From Balamuthia mandrillaris (lineage: Eukaryota; Discosea; Longamoebia; Balamuthiidae), in assembly GCA_031835245.1 (NCBI GenBank), contig JAVKOQ010000179.1, positions 45,437 through 109,436 on the forward strand: 64,000 nucleotides of DNA. The letters run 5' to 3'. The position numbers were made by a program, and so were the translations under genes. Of the stretch, positions 52,385 through 64,000 are shown one piece after another. Each line of letters starts with the position of its first letter. The stretch's first letter is position 1. Below the pieces are notes generated by a model. It saw nothing but the letters and a program-made list of their open reading frames with translations. It made no database searches and was not told the DNA's origin.

Positions 52385-52698
52385 GTCTTATCCACCCTTC
52401 CCAAAACAAAATAAAAAAATTGTTTTTATATTTTTCATTTTAAAGAAAATAAAAATGGGCGATATGTGTACATTTTGTTCAACAAATGACAAGCATTGGT
52501 GGTCAACCTCACAATGGTGTGATGCAAAACTGGTCATGATGAGATCCTCTTGTGCACGTCAGAATATCCACTGGTCAACATGTATTCAAAAATAGCTCCG
52601 ATCGTGGTCATTTCCAGCAGGGGTGTCGACACAAAACAACAAAGGAAGGACAAAAGGAAGAAATAGCATAAAGGAACACATCAACCACCGCCTGAAGG
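52385..52698. other. Gap between the MFSD1-like gene and the carboxypeptidase gene
   Basis: The 314 bases contain AT-rich 3' flank, a short frame of 46 codons (52455-52595) that I do not accept as a gene, and TGTCGACA at 52624-52631, 68 bases before the carboxypeptidase ATG. Confidence 0.45.
52624..52631. promoter_or_regulatory. TGTCGACA palindrome upstream of the carboxypeptidase gene
   Basis: Perfect palindrome 68 bases before the ATG at 52699; see the same word at 4527, 35733, 35760 and 60194. Confidence 0.5.
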
Positions 52699-56541
<3,843 letters not shown>

Positions 56542-56616
56542 AAGGAACTATAACACCATTATAGCAAAAAGGATTTGAGTTTATCTTAGTTATATTTATA
56601 CAGTTTTCTTTATTAT

Positions 56617-58281
56617 TCATTCTTCTTCTTGCCAAGCAAACACATCCATCGCAGGAGCACAAGCATAGGCAGCATGTCGCTGATAATTGTGCATCTTCTC
56701 TTCTTCTTCCACCGTTTTCTTCGTTTCTCTTTGTTCTTCTTTTTGTTGGTACTTGGTGAACTCTTGCACGATTTCGGCCACGGAGAGAAGAACATCTTTG
56801 GAGAGGACGCCACTCTCCGATTGAAACGCCAAAAACTTGCGAAGAAAAGCGGAGAGCTCATCGAAGGAGCCGGACGGAAGGTGGCAGAGGAGCAGGTCTT
56901 TGTTGATGTCGTCCCCGCGAGCCAAACAGCCCAATAAAAGCGCGACGTAGGATGCCATCACTCTGTTCTCCACTTTCTTTAACTTTTTTTTGTTTTGTGT
57001 GGTGTGATGGCGTAAGAAACCAATAAGAAAAAGGAAAGGAAGAGGGTAATGTTAAGAAAGAAAGAAAGCAAGAAAGAAAGAACGACAAAGAAGGAAAAAA
57101 AGAAGCAAATAATACTTACAGGTTGGTCATCGTCGTCGTTAACGATGTCACAGTTTTTTTCCTTTTTCTTTCTTCGTTGGATGTAAAGGTTCACTAAGAA
57201 AGGAATCGTTTCTATTTTCTCAGTTTCGGATGTTATTTCTGGATAAAGATTTTATACTTCTGTTAGAACAAAAAAACAGAGAAGAAAGGGAAAGAGGAAG
57301 GAAGATACCAATATCACGAAATGCAGCTTTGTATTGTTGGTTTTTTTCTACAATGTTGATGAGGAGGCAGACGGTCAGCAATATCACATCGAACCGCTCG
57401 CAGGGCAGCTTCAACACCTCCAAACTCAGCAAGGAGCTTATAGTCTCCATTCCTCTGTTTCTCTATTTATGTTTAAAAAATAAAATAAAACACTAAGTAA
57501 TACAACGTGATACAAAAAGTGATTTTAAACGTACCACGATGGCTTCGCACCCCGCTTCGTTCTCATTGGAAAGATTTATAAGCACTTTGATGGCAGCTGC
57601 CAAACATGACACTTTTTGCATTGAACCAGAGCAAACAAATGAGATAAAAAGAAAAACACAAGAGAGAACCGCTAAACATACCGATGTCGTTCGGAGATGC
57701 TCCGGCAGAGATTCTTTTCTTGATGGCTCCTATTGTGGTTCAATTTTACAATTCAGTATTGCAAAAATAAAAAGAAAATAAATCAGATGAAAAAAGAAAA
57801 GAAACCTTCGCAAAGAGAAAGAGTGCGAAGAAGGGAAGGAATCATGGCAGGAGTGGTCGAAATCAGGTGTTGCTGGTTCTTAGAGGCGGTGCTGCTGTTT
57901 GTCACGTTCTCCAATAGTTGCAAATAGCTCTCTAACCGATGCAAATGCTGAGATTGTCTCGACATCTCTTTTTCCTTTCGTTTGTAGTTGTTGAGAAGAA
58001 AGAAAAGAATGAAGAATGAAGAATGAAGAATGAAGAATAATTTACCATATCTGAATTTGTGCGGCCTTCGTCCAAAGACAGAGCGGGTATAAGAGGTAAC
58101 GTTTGATCAATGAGTTTCGCCAATTGATCCAACCCATTGTAAAGTCGAATGGCCTCCTCAAAGGCCTTACATCCAGTGCGAGACAATCTGATCAATGCCT
58201 CCAAAGCTAAAAATGATGGCGTTATCTTTCCAATTGTTCTGTGGATTAGTCCACTACATATAAAATATAAAGAAGAGAATG

Positions 58282-58325
<44 letters not shown>

Positions 58326-58867
58326 AAACTTTGGAATGATGAGAAAGCGGTTTGGTGAAACGTTCTCCGATGAATAAGTTTTGGATTTTGAGCACAACGT
58401 CCTCTACGATGTGTCCAAAACTTCTTCTGCGCTGGAGAGTAGGAGCTCCTTTTATGTTCTTTTGCCGTTGGCGAGAAGGAGAAGGAGTTGAAGAAGCAGC
58501 AGCATAAGAAGAAAGAAGATTCAAGAGGGATAGAATGCACTTTTCGGTGATGTAGTTTGAGTTGAGTGAGTCTTTAAAAACGAAATAAATAATCGCCGCT
58601 GATGCAATGGCCAAACCCTGTTGTGCCAAAAAAAAAAATAATAATAATAATAATAATTCAATCAATCTGTTATTTGAAAAGCGAAAAGAGCGAGAGCGAG
58701 AGTACGTCATCGAGCAAAATGTTATCTTCCAGCAAAGCAAATATATTGGGAAAGAGGCCATGTGCTCGTAATAGATGTCCTGCTTCGGGATTCATGCACA
58801 ACTTGGCAAGTTCGAATGTGCTTTTTCACAACATAAGTCTCAATGCTGTCTTTTCGTTCGTGTAAAA

Positions 58868-58908
<41 letters not shown>

Positions 58909-59975
58909 GTACCTGCCTCGACGGACAGCAAGAGGTTGGTGAGCGCTTACTCCATCCAGCAAATACTCCAATTCATCCTTTGGTGCGAGAGCAACAGAGA
59001 GAGAGAGAGAGAGAGAGAGAGAACATACAAGGCTGAAGTTAGAAAGACGAAGCACAGCAGCACAATCACACAAAGTAATATGGGAGAGGCCAAACAAACC
59101 AAAATAGAAGCTTGCTCTCCAGATTGTTCTAGTTCGAAGCTCGACTTTAAGCTATCTTCGTGTTCTTCGTCTTTACTTCCTCGCCCGCTTCCCCGTCTAC
59201 CACCACTAACCAACTTTGCACTCTGCTTTTTTGGGTTCGTCTTCTTTGGCGTTGCTTTCTTTGTCGTATTCTTCTTCTCGTTTTTGCTTTCTCTTTCACC
59301 CTTATTTTTACAACTGGCTAAAGTTGGAACAAGCTCCACTTCTTCCTTTGTCTGTGAGGTCACTGGCGTCCCGTCCTCCTCTTTGTCGTCTTTCTCTTCC
59401 TCGCTGTTCAGTTCCAAAGTGATGACTTTCGAAAGAGTGGAAGAAGAAGAATACGATGAAGAAGAAGAAGAATACGATGAAGAAGAAGAAGAAGAAGAAG
59501 AAGAATCGAAGAGCTTCCTTCTCTTGCGAACAGCGGTGAGAGGGACGTTCACATCTGCCGAGCGACCAATCGGTTTACTCTTCGTTGTCGTGGTGGGTGA
59601 GGGAGAAGAAGAGGGAGAAGGAGTATCACCACCAAGCCCAGAAGGAGCGCTCACGCTTCTTCGCATGGCGACACTCCGTTTTCTCTTTTTGTTGTTGTTG
59701 TTGTTGTGGATGACCCGTTCTTTGCTTGAAGTAGTGGCAGAAGAGAAATAGGGAGAAGGTTCTTCTCCCAATGGAAGCGACGAGGAGGAAGCGCAACCAG
59801 CCATCGACGCCATCCATGAGGTAGAGGCGGAAGAAGTGACAAAAGGAGAAGCGGCAGCGGTAGCAGAAGCTGAAGAAGAGGAAGCAGAGGTGGGAGAAAG
59901 GAGAGAAAGGTTGCGAGAGTGTTGGGAGATGTTCCTTCTCCGAGCGTACGTCCGTACCGGCTCTTCTTCCATCAT
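56617..59975 (-). CDS. WAPL: WAPL (wings apart-like) cohesin release factor
   Basis: WAPL, with PDS5, opens the cohesin ring and removes it from chromatin. Eleven minus-strand exons (59975-59100, 58977-58913, 58820-58706, 58617-58330, 58225-58046, 57965-57806, 57729-57682, 57611-57535, 57462-57309, 57238-57120, 56982-56617) join in phase to 815 residues. The first ~290 residues are disordered, with Ser runs and basic clusters; no FGF motif of the animal protein is obvious. The WAPL helical domain fills ~290-790: DELEYLLDGVSAH, TFELAKLCMNPEAGHLLRAH, ITPSFLALEALIRLSRTG, LRLYNGLDQL-like helices, SYLQLLENVTNSS, AIKVLINLSNENEAGCEAI, LPCERFDVILLTVCLLINIV, and the ending VMASYVALLLGCLARGD. The acceptor at 58226-58227 was chosen because it alone keeps phase. 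The start faces VWA8 across 393 bases. Confidence 0.9.
58284..58321. repeat. GA repeat in a WAPL intron
   Basis: About 19 GA units (CT on the sense strand) immediately downstream of the donor at 58329. Confidence 0.9.
58869..58904. repeat. GA repeat in WAPL intron 2
   Basis: About 17 GA units, sense strand CT, a few bases after the donor of exon 58977-58913. Confidence 0.9.
58995..59022. repeat. GA repeat in WAPL intron 1
   Basis: About 14 GA units (CT on the sense strand) before the acceptor of exon 58977-58913. Confidence 0.9.
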
Positions 59976-60368
59976 GTGTTTTTGACCAAAAGTTATTTTT
60001 TTTAAAAAAAAAAAGTGAAAGTGTGATCGATTAGAGAGATTGTGACTCTCTTTCAAATGTCCTTGGCTGCTACTCTTTTTTATTTTATTTTGCTTCGCAA
60101 AAAAGAAAAAGAAAAAATGATTTTCTTTCATCTTCCTTTCTTTTCTATTTCCCGCCAAAATCGCCATCCCTTCCCTTTTATTTGTGGACACTTTGTCGAC
60201 ATGAAAATACAAACGTCGGCATAAAATAAGGATGCGTTTTTTAAAGGAAGGTGTGACGTCATTCCTCCGCGGGGATTTTAACTAAGAATCCTGAACAATT
60301 GCTGCTTTTTTTGTGCACAATCAAAGGACAACAAGAACTACTGGCAAGCAAGAGAGAGAGATCAAGCG
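59976..60368. promoter_or_regulatory. Divergent promoter gap, WAPL / VWA8, with TGTCGACA and CRE
   Basis: The 393 bases include A/T runs near the WAPL start, TGTCGACA at 60194-60201 in the context TTTGTCGACATGAAAAT, and a CRE-like TGACGTCA at 60254-60261 in the context GGTGTGACGTCA, shared with the lyase upstream region. No TATA box is evident. The two motifs together make this the best candidate bidirectional promoter of the window. Confidence 0.5.
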
Positions 60369-63300
60369 ATGAGGGCTGCGCAACCCTCCTCCGCTCCGCC
60401 GGGCAGACACGTTGCGGCGGCACGCCGCGCCGACGCCATCCTTCACTCCCTTTGTCCCGAACCTCAACATCCAGGCCGCGCCGCACTTTTGTCCATCGCT
60501 TTCGCTTCTGGCCACCACGAGGAAGCACAGGAGGAGGAGGAGGAGGAGGAGGGTTGGTGGTTGTTGGAACGAGCCGCCACGGTGACGATCGGCAATGTGA
60601 CGCTGCCGTTGAAGGCCCCGCCCAAGCAGCCGGAGCTGGTGCCCTGGCGCGTTGCCCCTGCCGGCTCGCCCATTGCGGACGATACCTCCCAAGAAGTGTT
60701 GGGCCATCTTCGGTGGATGCTTCAAAAGGACCAGCTGCAACAAGACATGTTCCTCATTGGGTATTTTTGCTTTTTCTTTAATTCTTTTTCGTTTTTGTTT
60801 TTTATTTTTTTGGTCTTTTTTCTTTTTCTTTTTTTTCTTTTTCTTTCGGTTTTCCATTGTTGAAAAAAATGTTTCATTTTTTTGTTGGTTGTGTGTAATA
60901 GCCCACCAGGACCTTCTCGCCGATGGCTGGCCTTTCGCTACTGTGAATGTACATTCATTCCCTCTTTCTTCGTTCTTGCTTTCGTGCTTTCCTTCTGTTG
61001 TGTTATCGTTCTTTCTGCTTTCTTCCTCCTGCTTTCCTTCATGCTTCTTCCTGTTCACATTGGTTCAAAAACAAAGTAACAAGAAGAGAAGCAGAGTATG
61101 TGGCTCTCTCTCCGGATACCACCGAAAGCGATCTCAAACAACGAAAAGAAATCATCGCAGGGACGGTTCACCACATAAATCAACCTCCCGTTGTTGCTGC
61201 CATTGAAGGCCGTATCCTTGTGTTAGAAGGTCTCTCATTTATCTTTGAAATTCTTTTACGTTTTGTTGCTTATCTGGTGCTCTCAATTGGGTGCATGGAT
61301 GACGAAAGAAAGGCATGGAAAAGTGTGAGCGAAATGTGCTTCCTGTCCTTAACAATCTGCTAGAGGTTCGCTTCTTTACTTTTTGTTTTCCTTCTTTCTC
61401 TATTTCTCTTTCTCTTTCGTCGTTTCTCTTTCGTCGTTTCTCCTCCTTAGTTTTTGACAATCTTTATTTGAAGAATCGAGAAATGACTTTAGAAGATGGA
61501 AGGATGCTTGTACCAAGTAAACGTTACGACGATATCAAACAAACTCATTCTCCAGAGCAGTTTGCTGCTTTGCGTCTTGTTCGTGTTCATCCCGACTTCC
61601 GTGTGATCGCTCTTGGGTTACCTGTATGCCTTTTCTTCATCTTTCTCCTCCCTTCTACTCAGCAAAACAACTGAACAAAAGAAAAAATAAGGTTCCACGT
61701 TTTGCGGGAAACAGTTTAGATCCGCCTCTTCGTTCCCGTTTTCAGGCGAGAGAGGTTTCCTCGTTTACGGTTGGCACTCAGTTTGCAGCATTATCTGCAT
61801 GCGCGCCAGAGCTTCCACCACTTTTGCTTCGCAATCTTTTGAGCTTATCTGAAGCTATGCGCGCTATGGAGGCTGGAGGTATAGTTCTTCTTCTGCCTTC
61901 TTCTCATATTTCTGTCCGCTTTCTCGTTTTTTTTAACCTTCGTGTTTCATTTGTTCGATCTGCATGCAGACCTTATGCCAAACATGCCGTACTTTTCCGA
62001 TACGATGATGCTGTCTTGCGTCAATGGGTTAGTCAAGTTTCCGTATCTTTGGACAAACGACCACAATGACAACAGAAGGAACGCGCCAAATCCCTCTACG
62101 TTAGGATTATGGTCGTTGATTCATCGTCTCTTTCCTTACACGTTGCTTTGTGATGATACTGAACGGGAAAGCATTGAACTCGCTCTTCGTCGCTTTGGAG
62201 TGATTCCAGTATCCTTACCATCCTCGAATCGTCTTCTTCTTTCCTCTTCAAAAGAAAAACAAATGCAGGAACAAAACCAAGAAGAGACTGAAGCAGAAAA
62301 GAAGGACAAACCACAACAAGGACCACCTCCATTCTTTTTCGCTTGTGAAGTCCACTTAGAAAGTATCATTGTTACTCCGACGAGTTCTTCTTCACAAGCC
62401 ACTTTTACTTTCACGACAACTTCTCTTCCTTCTATCACACTAGTTGCTCCTATCGGTGCTTTCTTCAAACCTTTATCGTGTTCTTCATCTTCATCTTCTC
62501 TTTTTTCATCAACACTCTACGTTGATACTTTCTTCCATGGACGAGTATTAGAAGAAATGATGCAAGATCATGTTACAGGCAAAGATCTTTGCTTAGTTGG
62601 AGATAAAGGCATAGGCAAATCGATGCTCATCAAGTTGTTTGCTTCTATACTGGGCTATTCTGCTGCATCTTCTACAAATGAAATAGTTGAAAAAGGTCGT
62701 TTGCGAGAAGCTTCTCCTTTTTATCGGGTGATTCATTGTTTCAAGGATATGACCTCTCGTGATCTTCTTCAAAGAAGGGTGACGGATGAAAATGGAGACA
62801 CTAGTTGGCAACCTTCTCCTCTTATTCTTGCTGCTCTTCATGGTACTCTCCTCTCCCTTCTTTCATTCGCTTGTCTTGCTCGTTGTGTTTCTTTTGGTTC
62901 GTTCCGTGATTCTGACCCTATGCTCAATACCAAAAGGTGAGTTAGCAGTATTGGATGGAGTACATCGATTGCCTCGTACTACTCTTTCCATGCTTCAACG
63001 CCTTATCAGCGATCGCGAGATTTCTCTCTTTGACGGCACTCAACTGGTGCGCCAAGAGCGCTATCATCGTATGCTTTCGCTTCTCATCAAAGCGAGACGA
63101 CGACAACAGCAAAAAACGCAATCTCCTTCTGACATCAACAATGATCACTCTCTTCAAGATGAATGCATAGAAGAGTTGAAGAAAAGAAAAGTGTATCCAG
63201 TTCATCCCTCTTTTCGCGTTATCGTTACAGGAACATTTGCTCCGATCGCAAATAACAGCAACAACACATCCCACGGTAATTCGATTACAGCAACCACAAC

Positions 63301-64000
63301 AAAGTCGAGCAAACAAGGATGGATTACTTCGGAATTATTATCTCTCTTCCATTTTCATTATTTAGATTCAGGAGCTTTTCTGAAAGAGGAGAAAGAAAAG
63401 TTGCTACTCCGACTCTTTGGAACAGAGCAACAGTATTTGGTTCGCAAGCTTTTGGAGTTCGATGAAATGTTTCGCCGATCTTCGCTTCCTGGATTGCCTG
63501 CGACAGGTTTATCGCTTCGTCAACTCATTCGACTCTGCAAGCTTTCTTCTTCGGCAAACCAGCCATTGGGCACAGCAGCAGAGGAACAGCCTACGCAAGT
63601 AGCAAAGAAGATGCTAGCTTTATTACACCAAAATATTATGCGCACGATCATGGCCTACTTTTTGCCAACACAAACAAGACAAGCCATAGAACAAATGCTT
63701 GAACAATGCTCTATTCGGCCATTGCCACTTGGCGAAGACGGTACTTCTTTCTTTTTCTTCCTATCTTTTTTTCAAATCATTCTCGTTTCTGACTGAGATG
63801 TACAGAGGAGAGCCATAAGGAATACACGATAGAAGTAACAGACGACAGAGAAGGCTTTGTGCGTATAGGTGATGTATGCGTGAGAAGGCGTCAACCAACG
63901 CACCCAGGGCTTGTACCTCACGTGCTCTTCTATGATGTACCTAAACACGTTGCCATTCTCAAAGACTTGCTTCGTGACTTTGCTTTGGGCGAGCATCTGC
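60369..64000 (+). CDS. VWA8: VWA8 (von Willebrand A domain-containing protein 8), dynein-like AAA ATPase, N-terminal half
   Basis: VWA8 is a mitochondrial matrix protein with tandem AAA modules and a C-terminal VWA domain; its biochemical role is unclear. Exons 60369-60760, 60902-60948, 61077-61229, 61313-61365, 61474-61623, 61692-61878, 61970-62842, 62937-63740 and 63806 onward join in phase; about 951 residues are visible and the gene runs off the right edge, so the VWA domain is not seen. The Arg/Ala-rich start (MRAAQPSSAPPGRHVAAARR) fits a mitochondrial presequence. Module 1 has a degenerate Walker A, IGPPGPSRRW, as is usual in this family, then SPDTTESDLKQRKEI and ERNVLPVLNNLLENREM with the arginine-rich LDPPLRSRFQAR. 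Module 2 has a complete Walker A, GDKGIGKSM, and GELAVLDGVHRLP. A third begins near GDVCVRRRQP and LLRDFALGEHLL. An unusual Ser/Gln-rich insert lies at ~390-430. Confidence 0.93.

Noticed and set aside
52455-52595. 46-codon Cys/Trp-rich plus-strand frame
   Set aside because: Short, lies in the AT-rich 3' flank of the MFSD1-like gene, with no promoter or homology.

Overview
This is nuclear DNA of an intron-rich protist. Almost every gene is cut by short introns (about 45-450 bases), mostly GT..AG with donors such as GTACGT, GTATGT or GTTCGT. Intergenic gaps are short, low-complexity tracts are everywhere (CT/GA, CTTT, GTTT, hexamers; poly-Ser/Gln/Glu runs in proteins), and genes lie densely on both strands. 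The gene content (myotubularin, WAPL, MEIOB-like, TRMT2A, sphingosine-phosphate lyase, USP34-type deubiquitinase, VWA8, homeobox, Qbc-SNARE) is eukaryotic. Codon use is standard. An amoebozoan such as a Balamuthia/Acanthamoeba relative would fit, but this is inference and the sequence alone does not prove the taxon. I rebuilt exons by hand; most multi-exon models close in phase over their whole length, which is the main support for the coordinates.

Layout. 1-1605 (-): myotubularin-family gene running off the left edge, its last visible intron holding the CTTT tract. 1867-3832 (+): WDR25/PRP17-like WD40 protein, divergent from it. 4749-6629 (+): sphingosine-1-phosphate lyase, tail to tail with 6725-12937 (-), a 2035-residue VWA domain plus complete eEF1A-like GTPase fusion. 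13106-14336: decayed DDE transposon with a frameshifted transposase. 14514-15419 (+): SANT/Myb-like protein. 15614-17104 (-): C2 domain fused to a Qbc-SNARE. 17369-18279: weak, partly unresolved gene. 18335-29590 (-, probably extending to 30184): 29-exon USP34-like deubiquitinase. 31086-34143 (-): TRMT2A tRNA m5U methyltransferase. 34242-35688 (-): two small genes. 35978-38399 (-): 16-exon MEIOB-like protein. 38826-39711 (+): MerT-like membrane domain plus HMA domain. 40150-41515 (+): mitochondrial carrier. 41685-44671 (-): double-SH3 scaffold. 45059-47083 (-): homeobox protein. 47595-48922 (-): PqqB-like metallo-beta-lactamase fold hydrolase. 49181-52384 (+): MFSD1-like transporter. 52699-56541 (+): glutamate carboxypeptidase II-like M28 peptidase. 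56617-59975 (-): WAPL. 60369-64000 (+): VWA8, running off the right edge.

There are no operons; neighbours are arranged as divergent or convergent pairs. Two genes touch chromosome-axis biology (WAPL, cohesin release; MEIOB-like, meiotic ssDNA binding) and two are tied to tRNA or translation (TRMT2A, VWA-eEF1A). Several promoter gaps share the palindrome TGTCGACA or close variants, and two share TGACGTCA, which suggests common regulation. The items most worth following are the VWA-eEF1A fusion, the C2-Qbc-SNARE with a histidine in place of the zero-layer glutamine, the eukaryotic MerT-HMA fusion, and the TGTCGACA promoter motif.
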